DNA of 63,813 nucleotides from CALODL01 sp942492115 (lineage in GTDB: Bacteria > Planctomycetota > Phycisphaerae > UBA1845 > CAIVHJ01): contig CALODL010000004.1 of NCBI GenBank assembly GCA_942492115.1, positions 1 to 63,813 of the forward strand, read 5' to 3'. The position numbers and the translations under genes are program-made. Within the stretch, counting starts at the first letter, position 1. Each line of letters begins with the position of its first letter. Of the stretch, positions 34,516-43,293 are shown piece by piece. The notes beneath the pieces were generated by a model. The model did not search any database. It was not told the origin of the DNA and saw only the letters and a list, made by a program, of their open reading frames with translations.

Positions 34516-35154
34516 TCAGCCGGCGTCCTCTTCTTTCTCGTCCTTGCCCCTGTTGATGACTTCCGGTTCTGCGGAGATCACGTCCTCGTCTTCTTCCGGC
34601 GTCTCTTCTTCGGCGATGGCCTTGACGATCGCCACGACCTCGTGCGGAGCGTTCTGCACGGTGACGCCATCCGGAATCTCGAGGTCTGCAACGGTCAACG
34701 ATTCGTTGACGTCCAGATCATTTACCCGCACCTTGATGAGGTCGGGAATGTCTCCGGCGCGACACTCGACGTGCAGATGCTGCAGTGGCTGATCCAGCAC
34801 GGCGCCGCCCTTGGCGCCCTTTGCCGTTCCAACGAGTTCAATGGCGACCTGAACCTCGACGGTTTCCTGGAGATCAACCCGCATCAGATCGAGGTGGATC
34901 GGATCACTTCCGAGGTGGTTGTACTGCACCGACTTGATCAGGAACGAGTCGGTCTTGCCACTGAGGCTCAGCTTGACCAGCCGATGGCCGTGCTCGAGTT
35001 CGCGGTTGAGTTCATGTGTGTCGACCGAGAACCATTCCGGCTTCTCGCCGTGTCCATAGATGACTCCGGGCAGGCGTCCACTGTCGCGGAGCTTACGCGC
35101 CACACGCGTTCCTTCCGGTGCTCGGGACTCTGCGTTCAATACTTGTGCTTCCAT
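34516..35154 (-). CDS. rplY: 50S ribosomal protein L25 / general stress protein Ctc
   Basis: The ATG at 35154 gives MEAQVLNAESR. The N-terminal 5S rRNA-binding domain (residues about 3-92; GRLPGVIYGHG) is followed by the TL5/Ctc beta-domain to about residue 190 and an acidic tail (EEETPEEDED). This is the longer CTC form, 212 aa. It lies between prs and pth, the usual prs-rplY-pth order. Confidence 0.95.
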   Translation of the reverse strand: MEAQVLNAESRAPEGTRVARKLRDSGRLPGVIYGHGEKPEWFSVDTHELNRELEHGHRLVKLSLSGKTDSFLIKSVQYNHLGSDPIHLDLMRVDLQETVEVQVAIELVGTAKGAKGGAVLDQPLQHLHVECRAGDIPDLIKVRVNDLDVNESLTVADLEIPDGVTVQNAPHEVVAIVKAIAEEETPEEDEDVISAEPEVINRGKDEKEEDAG

Positions 35155-35231
35155 GGTGTCTGTCGTCTCCAAACTTCGCTGTCGCTGTCAGCTCTCAGCT
35201 CTAGCAGTGGTCTCTTGAAATCAGCTGATGA

Positions 35232-36185
35232 CTACCTATTTTCATGTACGAACAAGGCGCTGACCGATTCGTTGCGGTGGATCCGTCGAATGGCCTCGCC
35301 CATCAATTCCGAAACGCTCAACACGGTGATGTTGTCCAGTTTGCTCTGGGCCTCGGCGGTCAGTGGGACCGTATCGGTGACGCAAATGCGATCGATGGCA
35401 CTGGCCAGGACGCGTTCGATGGCTTTGCCGGCGAATATCGGATGCGTGGCCGAGACCACCACCGACTTGGCGCCGCGTTCTTTGAGAAAGTTGGCTGCGC
35501 TGCACACGGTGCCGGCCGTCGTGATCATGTCATCGAAAATCAGTACGTTGCTTCCTTCGACCGAACCAATGAGGTTGGTCATCTCGATCGAATCGCCGCT
35601 CATACGGCGCTTATCGATGACCGCGAAGTCACCGCCAAGCATGCTTGCGTATGAGTTCGACTTCTTCATGTGGCCGACATCAGGCGAGACGGTGACGAAG
35701 TTGTCGAGTTTTTGCTCCATCAGGTAGCGGACGATGACCGGCTCGGCGGTCAAATGGTCGAGCGGGATATCGAAAAAACCCTGAATCTGATCGGCGTGCA
35801 GGTCCATCGTTAGAACGCGGTCGGCGCCGGCGGTCGCCAGCATGTTGGCGACGAGCTTGGCGGTGATCGGCGTACGGCCCTCGGTCTTGCGATCCTGGCG
35901 GGCGTACCCGAAATACGGAATGACCGCGGTGATGCGCCGAGCCGAAGCCCGCCGCATGGAGTCGATCATCAGCATGAGATCCATGAGGTGGTCATTGACC
36001 GGCGGAGAGGTCGACTGCACGATGAAGCAGTCGCGCCCGCGGACGTCATCCTCGAGCTTGACGGTGCTCTCGCCGTCGGGGAAGCGCCCGACGTGGGCTT
36101 GCCCGACTTCGATGTCGAGATAGCGCGCGATCTTTTCCGCAAGACTCTGGGAACTGCTGCCGCCGAATACTTTCAGTCCGTTCAT
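35232..36185 (-). CDS. prs: Ribose-phosphate pyrophosphokinase
   Basis: This 317-residue enzyme makes PRPP from ribose-5-phosphate and ATP for nucleotide, His and Trp synthesis. Clear motifs are the N-terminal FGGSSSQSLAEKIA, the divalent-cation and ATP segment IPYFGYARQDRK, the flexible loop region, and the PRPP-binding VLIFDDMITTAGT. It starts 3 bp after the single-domain glmU. Confidence 0.96.
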   Translation of the reverse strand: MNGLKVFGGSSSQSLAEKIARYLDIEVGQAHVGRFPDGESTVKLEDDVRGRDCFIVQSTSPPVNDHLMDLMLMIDSMRRASARRITAVIPYFGYARQDRKTEGRTPITAKLVANMLATAGADRVLTMDLHADQIQGFFDIPLDHLTAEPVIVRYLMEQKLDNFVTVSPDVGHMKKSNSYASMLGGDFAVIDKRRMSGDSIEMTNLIGSVEGSNVLIFDDMITTAGTVCSAANFLKERGAKSVVVSATHPIFAGKAIERVLASAIDRICVTDTVPLTAEAQSKLDNITVLSVSELMGEAIRRIHRNESVSALFVHENR

Positions 36186-36188
36186 GGG

Positions 36189-36953
36189 TTACGCCTGAAA
36201 AGGGGCTTCCTGGGAATCACGGTCCTGCATGATCTGCTCGATCCGGGCGAGGTCTTCCGGTGAGTTGACACCCATGGCCGCCGAAGGCGACAGTCCGGGC
36301 ATCGTCGCGGTTGACTTTCCTGCCTTGACCAGGATGTGCACGGCATCGGTGATGTAATACTCACCTTTGACAGGGTTGGGTTCGATAAGCCCCAGGGCGG
36401 TGAACAGGCTCGGTCCATCGAAGCAGTAGTAGCTCGGATTGACCTCACGAATGGCCCGTTGGGCGGTCGTACAGTCACCCTGCTCGACAATGCCCACCAG
36501 CTCGCCGGCGTCGTTTCGTACGATGCGGCCGTATCCGGTGGGGTCGGTCAATTCGGTGGTCGCCAGCGTGACGCTGGCGTTGCTGCTGCGGTGGGTATCG
36601 AGCAGTTGAGCCAGGACCTGGCCACCGACCAGCGGCATGTCGCCGGCAAGCACGAGGACGTCACCAGTGAAACCGGCCATGGCTGGCACACACATCTGTA
36701 CCGCGTGTCCGGTTCCCAGTTGCTCGGTCTGCTCGACCCACTCGATGTCATGATCAGGGAACGTGGCGATGACCCGATCCTTCTGATGGCCGACCACGAG
36801 GAACATACGTTCAACGCTGGCGGCCCGGCACGCCGCGAGGGCATAGGACAGCATGGGCTGACCGCACACTGGATGCAGGACTTTGGGGAGGTCACTGCGC
36901 ATCCGCGTGCTCTTGCCGGCCGCGAGAATGATGGCGTAGGTCGGTTTGGTCAT
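36189..36953 (-). CDS. GlmU-like UDP-GlcNAc pyrophosphorylase, uridyltransferase domain only
   Basis: This 254-residue nucleotidyltransferase has the GlmU N-terminal signature (ILAAGKSTRMRSDLPKVL), QLGTGHAVQ, LAGDMPLV and GEYYITDAV. The C-terminal beta-helix acetyltransferase domain of bifunctional GlmU is absent. The protein ends soon after the first domain and the next gene begins 3 bp later, so this is not an edge effect. GlcN-1-P acetylation must be done elsewhere, or the substrate is a related sugar-1-phosphate. Confidence 0.85.
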   Translation of the reverse strand: MTKPTYAIILAAGKSTRMRSDLPKVLHPVCGQPMLSYALAACRAASVERMFLVVGHQKDRVIATFPDHDIEWVEQTEQLGTGHAVQMCVPAMAGFTGDVLVLAGDMPLVGGQVLAQLLDTHRSSNASVTLATTELTDPTGYGRIVRNDAGELVGIVEQGDCTTAQRAIREVNPSYYCFDGPSLFTALGLIEPNPVKGEYYITDAVHILVKAGKSTATMPGLSPSAAMGVNSPEDLARIEQIMQDRDSQEAPFQA

Positions 36954-37046
36954 GTATCGACGTCGCTACCGTGTTCTTCAATCACAACAGTTGAACGGCG
37001 GGTTGAATCTGTTCCTCTGATCACCGGTTGTTGTGCTCTCTCACTG

Positions 37047-37073
37047 TTCCAGTGTCGCCGACCGACACTGGAA
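37047..37073. terminator. Perfect 11-bp inverted repeat downstream of tRNA-Gln
   Basis: TTCCAGTGTCG (37047-37057) pairs with CGACACTGGAA (37063-37073) around a 5-base loop. It immediately follows the tRNA 3' end. There is no strong T-run, so it may act as a 3' processing or termination hairpin. Confidence 0.45.
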
Positions 37074-37144
37074 CTAGCCCGCCTGGACTCGAACCAGGAA
37101 CGCCAGGACCAAAACCTGGTGTGTTACCATTACACCACGGGCCA
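37074..37144 (-). tRNA. tRNA-Gln (anticodon TTG)
   Basis: On the minus strand the acceptor TGGCCCG pairs with CGGGCTA (one G-U). The anticodon stem CCAGG/CCTGG encloses TTTTGGT (anticodon TTG). The T-arm is CCTGG-TTCGAGT-CCAGG. The unpaired-type U1 is characteristic of tRNA-Gln. CCA is not encoded. It lies upstream of glmU in the same orientation. Confidence 0.93.
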
Positions 37145-37550
37145 ATCAGTCATGACCTCGATGGTCACACCGAAACCACAACCACGAGGCATCGAACTCA
37201 GGCGCGATGCCATTGTTGAAACATACAGGACAGAGCGTGCTAAGAGGTGCCGCGGCACCGGCGCCGATACCGAGGACTGAATCTCCCAGCCGCGAGGAGG
37301 GAAACCCATTGCCGCTTCCGCGGCGACCCCAAGGGGCATCGGGTGCGAACCACCATCTTTTTGAAAGATCCCTGCGGATCTTCCGGGCTGCCGAGAGTAC
37401 CTGCAGTCGTCCGGAGTGTCAAGGATTTCGGGGGGTTATGGTCATCGGGAGGGGGCGGGGCCATGCGGCCATTGAGCATCGGTGAGGTGCCCCGGGCGAA
37501 TCGTCCCCTCGACGATCGTCCGGCGCGATGCGGTGCCGGGTAGCACCGGG
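37145..37550. other. Intergenic stretch with palindromes
   Basis: No gene is visible. It contains a perfect 14-bp palindrome GGTGCCGCGGCACC (37246-37259). It also contains a hairpin with arms GAAAGATCC (37363-37371) and GGATCTTCC (37376-37384), one mismatch. It separates tRNA-Gln from the FHA gene. Confidence 0.45.
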
Positions 37551-38120
37551 TCAGTCGTCATCGGTCGATGTGTCACTCAGATCGAGGTCATCGATTTCGA
37601 AGTTCATGCTGCTGCCGTCCGCCAGAGCCTCGAGCGCCAGATCACTCTCCCCCAAGGCATCGGTCATGCTGTCGTCAGCCCCCGGCGCGGTTGACCCGGC
37701 CAGATCGTCCAACGTCTCTCCCTTGGTTCCGGATGCTTCGAGGTCTGGGGCGGGCATCAGCTCGTCTTCGGGTTCCAGATCCGGCTTGCGGCGCAATTTG
37801 GTCTTCGCCGGCTTGATATCGTCGGGGGTGCCGTCGATCTGTACGGTGAACACTACGGGGCCGATGACCACGCGGTCTCCCGGCTCCAGGTCGTGTTCCG
37901 ACACCCGTTTGTTGTTGACGAAAGTGCCATTGGCGCTCTTGAGGTCACGCAGACGAACGATGGCCTCTTCGATGTGGAACTCGGCGTGTTGGCGCGAGAC
38001 CTCAGCGAGAGGGATGCGAATATCGCAGTCCTCTTTGCGGCCCACGACCGTCTTCGCACCGTTGAGCGCGAATTCCTTGCGGTCGCCGTTTTCCTTGAAC
38101 ATCACCAGCTGCACATCCAC
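37551..38120 (-). CDS. FHA domain protein
   Basis: The GTG at 38120 follows GGAG and gives MDVQLVMFKENGD; 189 aa. The FHA phosphothreonine-binding fold occupies about residues 15-95, with GRKEDCDIRIP, SRQHAEFHI and SANGTFVNNKRV all intact. The remaining half is acidic, low-complexity and probably disordered, with no second domain. Such proteins link Ser/Thr kinase signalling to partner proteins. No kinase is adjacent. The gene diverges from asnB. Confidence 0.88.
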   Translation of the reverse strand: MDVQLVMFKENGDRKEFALNGAKTVVGRKEDCDIRIPLAEVSRQHAEFHIEEAIVRLRDLKSANGTFVNNKRVSEHDLEPGDRVVIGPVVFTVQIDGTPDDIKPAKTKLRRKPDLEPEDELMPAPDLEASGTKGETLDDLAGSTAPGADDSMTDALGESDLALEALADGSSMNFEIDDLDLSDTSTDDD

Positions 38121-38291
38121 TATGGTTCTCCGCTTGTGACGAATAGCCACAAAAGCCATGCCCACCTAAGTTTTAGGTTGCTGGCAGGTGTGTGCGTCCC
38201 ATTCTACAAACAGGGCAGGCACGACGCAACGACCATTTGGCCGCCAATCGACCTTGCATTTGGCGGTTCCCGCCGAACAATCAGCACTTCT

Positions 38292-40184
38292 ATGTGCGGT
38301 ATTGCCGGTGTGGTCGATTTCAAGGGGCGTGACGCTGATCCTGCGCGGATGGACCGCGCGGTGGCTGCCCTTGCACATCGCGGCCCGGACGACCGCGGGA
38401 CCTGGCATTCGGCCGGGCCGCCGGCCGTCATGCTGGGCAACACCCGTCTGGCGGTGATCGACCCGCGGCCGGAGGGCCGCATGCCGCTGGTTGCGGCGGA
38501 TGGTCGCAGCGTGATCACCTACAACGGTGAGATCTACAACCACGCCGAGTTGCGCGCCGAGCTCAGCGGTTGCGGCGTCACCCTTCGGACGCGGACCGAT
38601 ACCGAGGTGATTCTGGCCGGCTTCATCCACTGGGGCCCGGCTGTCTTCGACCGCCTCGAAGGAATGTGGGCGTGCTGCATCTACGATCTCGCGCGTCGGC
38701 GCGGGGTGCTGTGTCGCGACCGCTTCGGGATCAAGCCGCTGTTGTATTGCGACTTCGACGGCACCCTGGCGTTCGGTAGCGAGCTCCGGGCTGTGCAGAT
38801 TCTGTCGGATGCGCCGCGTGATCTGGATCCGCCCGCCGTTGCGCATTTCATGCGCTTCGGGTACGCCCCACCTGCTTCGACCCCCTTGTGTCATGTTTGT
38901 GCACTGCCGCCCGCGCACTTTGTGGACTTCGATGCCGCCGGGGCGACTGGGCCCCGACGCTACTACGATCTGGCCGAGCACGCGCTGGCGACGGCCGACG
39001 CTGCTCCGGAGCACCGCGTGCGTGCGGCCGTCCGCTCCGGGGTGACGCGGCGAACCCTCGCAGACGTACCGCTCGGGGCATTCCTTTCCGGGGGAATCGA
39101 TTCGAGCATCGTGACCTGCGAACTCTCGGCAGTGCACCGCGGGGTCAACACGTTCGCAGTCGGCTATCGCGATGAACCGCGCTACGACGAAACGCGTTAC
39201 GCCGAGGCCGTGGCCGAGGCGTGCGGGACCACACATCACACTTACCGCGCCGGCCTGGACGATGTGCTCAACGCCTTGCCCGTGGTACTCGATCACATCA
39301 GTGAGCCTCTGGCCGACGCCAGTCTGATTCCCACCTGGTTGGTCAGTCAGCACGCGCGCAGCCGCGTGACCGTGGCGCTCAGCGGTGACGGCGCGGATGA
39401 GTTGTTCGGTGGCTACCAGCGCTATCGCGGACACCGCGCTCTGCGGCACGTGCCCAGGTGGGCACGCGGGGCGGTCAAGCAGCTTCTGGCCCGGCATGCC
39501 CCGGGCTCGAAATCGGGAGCGGTTCAGGATCGCCTGCGGCAGCTCAAGAAGTTGTTGCGCACGACGGCCTCCGATCCCTTTGTACGTCATCGTATGTGGT
39601 CGCGCATCCTGTCCCCCGAGGCGGAGGCCCTGCTCGACCCGGGCGGAGTCTGGACGGCCGAACGGCCTGCGTCCGAAGTCGTCCGCGCGACGGTTGGCGA
39701 TGCCCTGTGGGACCGCTGGCACGATGACCCCTTGAATGTCATCCTCATCTTCGACCTGCTGTATCAACTGCCGGCCGACATGCTGCGCAAGGTCGACAAC
39801 GCCAGCATGGCCTGCGGCCTCGAGGTTCGCGTGCCGTTTCTCGATCGCGACATCGTCGAGCTGGCGGTAGGGCTGCCCTCGGCCGTCAAGATGGCCGGTG
39901 GACGGGGCAAGGCCCTGCTCATCGACGCCTACGCCGACCGGCTTCCCGCCGAGATTCTCCGCCGCCGCAAGATGGGTTTTGAACTGCCCATCGGTGAGCT
40001 CCTCCGCGGCCCGCTGCGCGACATGTTCCACGATACGGTCAACCGTGAGACCGTCGAGTCGCTGCCCGGGATCGACTATGCCGGGGTCATGACGATGTAT
40101 GACGCACATTGTGCCAGGAAAGATGACTACGCGGATGCGTTGTTTGGCGTATTGGTGTTGTGTCGGTGGATTGGGAATCAGTAA
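38292..40184 (+). CDS. asnB: Asparagine synthase (glutamine-hydrolysing)
   Basis: This 630-residue enzyme starts MCGIAGVV, with the catalytic Cys exposed after Met removal. The N-terminal glutaminase domain (about 1-215; HRGPDDRG, YNGEIYN) is followed by the synthetase domain with PP-loop SGGIDSS, SGDGADELFGGY and RKVDNASMA. It makes Asn from Asp, ATP and Gln. Homologues also act in exopolysaccharide and peptidoglycan-modifying loci, so the acceptor is not certain. Confidence 0.92.
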   Translation: MCGIAGVVDFKGRDADPARMDRAVAALAHRGPDDRGTWHSAGPPAVMLGNTRLAVIDPRPEGRMPLVAADGRSVITYNGEIYNHAELRAELSGCGVTLRTRTDTEVILAGFIHWGPAVFDRLEGMWACCIYDLARRRGVLCRDRFGIKPLLYCDFDGTLAFGSELRAVQILSDAPRDLDPPAVAHFMRFGYAPPASTPLCHVCALPPAHFVDFDAAGATGPRRYYDLAEHALATADAAPEHRVRAAVRSGVTRRTLADVPLGAFLSGGIDSSIVTCELSAVHRGVNTFAVGYRDEPRYDETRYAEAVAEACGTTHHTYRAGLDDVLNALPVVLDHISEPLADASLIPTWLVSQHARSRVTVALSGDGADELFGGYQRYRGHRALRHVPRWARGAVKQLLARHAPGSKSGAVQDRLRQLKKLLRTTASDPFVRHRMWSRILSPEAEALLDPGGVWTAERPASEVVRATVGDALWDRWHDDPLNVILIFDLLYQLPADMLRKVDNASMACGLEVRVPFLDRDIVELAVGLPSAVKMAGGRGKALLIDAYADRLPAEILRRRKMGFELPIGELLRGPLRDMFHDTVNRETVESLPGIDYAGVMTMYDAHCARKDDYADALFGVLVLCRWIGNQ

Positions 40185-40257
40185 GAGAGAACAGGGGAGA
40201 GGGCCATGGGCACCTGAGGCCAGGAGTCACAAGCCGGAAGCCAGGAGTCGGAGTCGA

Positions 40258-41628
40258 TTGAACGCTGAACCCACACCAAGACGTGCACGCACCAGGAAGG
40301 TCCTGCTCTTCGGGGTGGCCCTGATGCTCGTGTTGTTCCTGGCCGTCGTCGCTACGGTTTACCTCCAGGGCCCACGGCGCTGGCGTGCGCTGATCGACGA
40401 GATGGAGGGGCCGGTGACGTTCGACCAGCTCATGGCCGCGGCCGAGCCCATTCCGGACGAGGATAACCTGCGCCTGCTTCTCGAGCCGCTGGCTGAACGT
40501 CTGGAGGCGGCCATCGAAGATCCGCGCGTGGCCGGTCTCCTTCCGCCACTGGGTGATTTCGAGAGGGCGGACACCTGGCCGGTGACCTATACACCCGAAC
40601 GGATTGCTGCGACACGCGCGTTCGTCGATGACCACGCGGATCTCTACGACCAATTGCCACGCTACAGCGCCGGCCAGCGCGGCCGCAGGGAATACGCCAG
40701 CGGTCAGGAGATGCTCATGGAGTTGTACAAGGCGGCACTGCCCAGCGCAGCCCGCCATGCCAGCAAACTCCTGGCGCTGCGGACACACCTGCTGGCGCTC
40801 GAAGGTTCCAACATCCTGGCCGTGGGCGATATTGAGGCCATGGTCAACCTCGCGTGGTCGTATCATCAGGAACCCACATTGATCAGTGGGCTCATGCAGG
40901 TGGCCGTCGTCGCCATGGCCGTGGATGCTCTGGAAAAAAGTCTCGTGCATGTGGAGTTGGACGACGCGACAGCTTCTCGTCTGATCGACGTGCTCTCCGA
41001 GCGCGCTGCTGAGGATGTGGTGTACTGGGCGGTTCGGGGTGAACGGGCGTTCATGATTGGCACATCGAACGCGTTGATGGCACCCGATGGGGGCGCGATC
41101 ATCGATCTGCCGAATAACCCGTTGCGGCACGCCCCGTGGTTGATCAAGGCCGATCTGGTCCACGCAGTCCAGCGCATGACCGAGTTGGTCGACGCCAGCG
41201 AGGACGGCCCCGCCGCGCTCCTGGAGGTGGCGAGGGCTCAGGATAACGACACGCTACCCGCCTACGCCATTCTCAGCGGTATGTTGACGCCTTCAGTCAC
41301 CCGCGCCGTGGAGATGTTCCTGCGCGGTGATGCGCAACTGCATTCCGCGATCACGGCGCTGGCTTGCGAGCGCTACCGCCTGGCTCAGGGAGCGTGGCCG
41401 GAAGCGCTCGACGAACTGGTACCGCGCTACCTGCCGGCAGTGCCCATCGACCCATTCGACGGGGCGCCGCTGCGCTACAAGAAAACCACAGCAGGCATCG
41501 TGATCTACTCGATCGGCGAGAACGGAGTCGACGATGGGGGCGATCTGATTAGCAGGAAGAAGCCCACGTACGGTTACGAGATCCCCGACACGGGATTCAG
41601 GATCATGACACACCGTGGTGTGCAGTGA
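40258..41628 (+). CDS. Membrane-anchored hypothetical protein
   Basis: The probable start is the TTG at 40258 with GGAG close upstream; an ATG at 40324 is the alternative. The 456-residue product has a basic N-terminus, one transmembrane helix (about residues 20-45) and a large extracytoplasmic helical domain. It ends in the pattern PIDPFDGAPLRYK, IYSIGENGVDDGGD. I have seen this C-terminal pattern in many planctomycete envelope proteins related to pseudopilin tails. Its function is unknown. A structured repeat follows about 50 bp downstream. Confidence 0.6.
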   Translation: MNAEPTPRRARTRKVLLFGVALMLVLFLAVVATVYLQGPRRWRALIDEMEGPVTFDQLMAAAEPIPDEDNLRLLLEPLAERLEAAIEDPRVAGLLPPLGDFERADTWPVTYTPERIAATRAFVDDHADLYDQLPRYSAGQRGRREYASGQEMLMELYKAALPSAARHASKLLALRTHLLALEGSNILAVGDIEAMVNLAWSYHQEPTLISGLMQVAVVAMAVDALEKSLVHVELDDATASRLIDVLSERAAEDVVYWAVRGERAFMIGTSNALMAPDGGAIIDLPNNPLRHAPWLIKADLVHAVQRMTELVDASEDGPAALLEVARAQDNDTLPAYAILSGMLTPSVTRAVEMFLRGDAQLHSAITALACERYRLAQGAWPEALDELVPRYLPAVPIDPFDGAPLRYKKTTAGIVIYSIGENGVDDGGDLISRKKPTYGYEIPDTGFRIMTHRGVQ

Positions 41629-41680
41629 GCGCGTCGACTCATGAAGTTGACGATTGCTTTCTTGCAAATGCCTGGTCAAG

Positions 41681-41960
41681 GGCTCCTCGGCGGGGCGCGG
41701 TGGTTCTCTTGCTCCGTTCTTCCGTTGCGCGTGCTTACGCACGTTGACTGTCTGTCGTCATCTGCGCAAGAGAACCGCCACTTCCCACTCGCCGAGCGTC
41801 CTCGCCCGCACGAACTCGGGTCGTCTACATGGCGTCTACTCGGCGGCGCACTCCCGCTGTCGAAGGACGCCTCGAGATGGGTGCATAATAAGATGGGCCC
41901 GCCCGGGCATACACCTTGTCACCGCATCCAACGCGGATCCCCGACAACCGATCTCGCGGC
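41681..41960 (+). repeat. Structured noncoding repeat, copy E6
   Basis: It starts GGCTCCTCGGCGGGGCGCGGT, then a stem-loop with 11-bp perfect arms GGTTCTCTTGC (41702-41712) and GCAAGAGAACC (41766-41776) containing an inner hairpin (CGTGCTTACGCACG). CTTCCCACT, CTACTCGGC and GGACGCCTCGAGAT follow, in the same order as in E1. The 3' limit is unclear because it runs into the inverted copy E7. Confidence 0.7.
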
Positions 41961-42135
41961 GTGGATCGACCGGGTGCATGACACCGCCGAGTAGACGGAT
42001 CGAGACGGACGATTGCCGGACTCCAGGTGCGCGCGGATAGAGGCGAGTCGGGGTTTCTCCCTGCGCAGTGAGCGACCCTGGCCACACGGCCGACAGGCCC
42101 GATAGACGAAGCGAACGGATGGAGGGAGAATCACC
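41900..42135 (-). repeat. Structured noncoding repeat, copy E7 (inverted)
   Basis: Read on the minus strand it shows a stem with arms TTCTCCCT and AGGGAGAA (42130-42123 and 42062-42055). The loop shares GTTCGCT, CGGGCCTG-CGGCCGTGTG and GTCGCTCACT with E1. Then come CTACTCGGC and CGAGATCGGT. With E6 it makes an inverted pair, including a 13-bp perfect repeat GTCTACTCGGCGG / CCGCCGAGTAGAC. The remaining gap to 42229 holds two short direct repeats containing GCTGATTCGAC. Confidence 0.65.
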
Positions 42136-42229
42136 GTGAGCCGCACACGAGCTGATTCGACCGTGACGTACAGCGCGTGTCGCGGGCACACCGGCTGATT
42201 CGACTGTGATTCAAGTACGGTGCGATGAA

Positions 42230-43267
42230 TCAGTCTTGCAGGGCGTTGGCCTGTTCAACCACACGCATCCAGGCGGCATACGGAAAGCGGGCGCCGATCA
42301 TTGACAGCCACTTGGCATCCGGGTTCTTCTCGATGACTTTGAAGACTTCGATCTGGCGGGGCGACAGGTATTGCTGGGGATCGGTCTTGTGGAACAGCGC
42401 CCTGTTGACGCGATTGGCTTGTGCTTCGGTCATGGGCAGGTAGCGGTACGCTGAATTGAAAATGTAGTACTTGGGCTGTTTGTCGATGCTGATGGGCTCG
42501 GTACTGCGCACGACGTTCGAGCCTGCGATCTCGGTGGCGATCTTGTGCTGGGCTTCGTTGCGCGCAAAGACCGTGCTGGCGCATTCGGCCTTCCTGGCGG
42601 CGGTCAACAATGTGCGATAATCGACGCGGCTGGGGTCGTACTGCACGTCGACGACCTCGAGTTTCTCGAGGAAGCCGGGACGGGTGGTGGCGACGCCCGG
42701 GATGGCCCCGAGACGCATTTCGCCTTCCCAGAAACAATGCATGGCGAACGTCGCGGTTTCGAGCTGACCGACCGGTTCATCGGCGAGCAGGTGCAGGTAT
42801 TGCGGCGCGTCGAGATCGAGCATGGTCAGTGAGGCGACCATCGCTTTCGCCAGGCCGACTGCGGTGTAGTCCCCGGCCACGCGATCGGCGAGCATGGTGT
42901 GGTCGGGGCGCATCATGCGGACCACCGGGTTGTTCCACGAGGGCTCCTTGAAGCGCTTGAGGACCTTTTCGTCTTTTCCTTTGATGTTGTTGTACACCGC
43001 TGCGGGGACGAACAGTGTCTCAGCTGCTTCGACGATGAGCGGGTGACTGAGCACCGCGCTTCCGTAATTCACGCAGGTGGCACAGCCGGGCACTTCTTGG
43101 AACAGAACCAGCAGTGGTCTGTTTTCGCCCTTGGCGCGGGCGGTGGCCGTATCGAAATCGCGGTGCCAGTGAATGACACCGAGCTCGCGCGGGTTGTCCG
43201 AGGGCTTCCGCAGGGTTGCGGGAGGCGTAGCCAGGGCGAACGCGACGGTGCAGCAGGTCATGAACAT
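42230..43267 (-). CDS. VPGC-type thioredoxin-like / MsrA-like two-domain protein
   Basis: The ATG at 43267 follows GGAG; 345 aa. A signal peptide-like N-terminus is followed by a thioredoxin-like domain (about 30-130) with the redox motif QEVPGCATC. This matches the VPGUxxT thioredoxin-like (seleno)protein family, with Cys in place of Sec. Residues about 165-240 resemble methionine sulfoxide reductase A (FAMHCFWEGE, VVDVQYDPSRVDYRTLL), with the catalytic-type Cys-Phe-Trp kept. This suggests an envelope redox-repair enzyme, with a built-in reductant domain (inference). Confidence 0.7.
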   Translation of the reverse strand: MFMTCCTVAFALATPPATLRKPSDNPRELGVIHWHRDFDTATARAKGENRPLLVLFQEVPGCATCVNYGSAVLSHPLIVEAAETLFVPAAVYNNIKGKDEKVLKRFKEPSWNNPVVRMMRPDHTMLADRVAGDYTAVGLAKAMVASLTMLDLDAPQYLHLLADEPVGQLETATFAMHCFWEGEMRLGAIPGVATTRPGFLEKLEVVDVQYDPSRVDYRTLLTAARKAECASTVFARNEAQHKIATEIAGSNVVRSTEPISIDKQPKYYIFNSAYRYLPMTEAQANRVNRALFHKTDPQQYLSPRQIEVFKVIEKNPDAKWLSMIGARFPYAAWMRVVEQANALQD

Positions 43268-43293
43268 GGTCAAATCTCCGGGATCGGTCGAGG

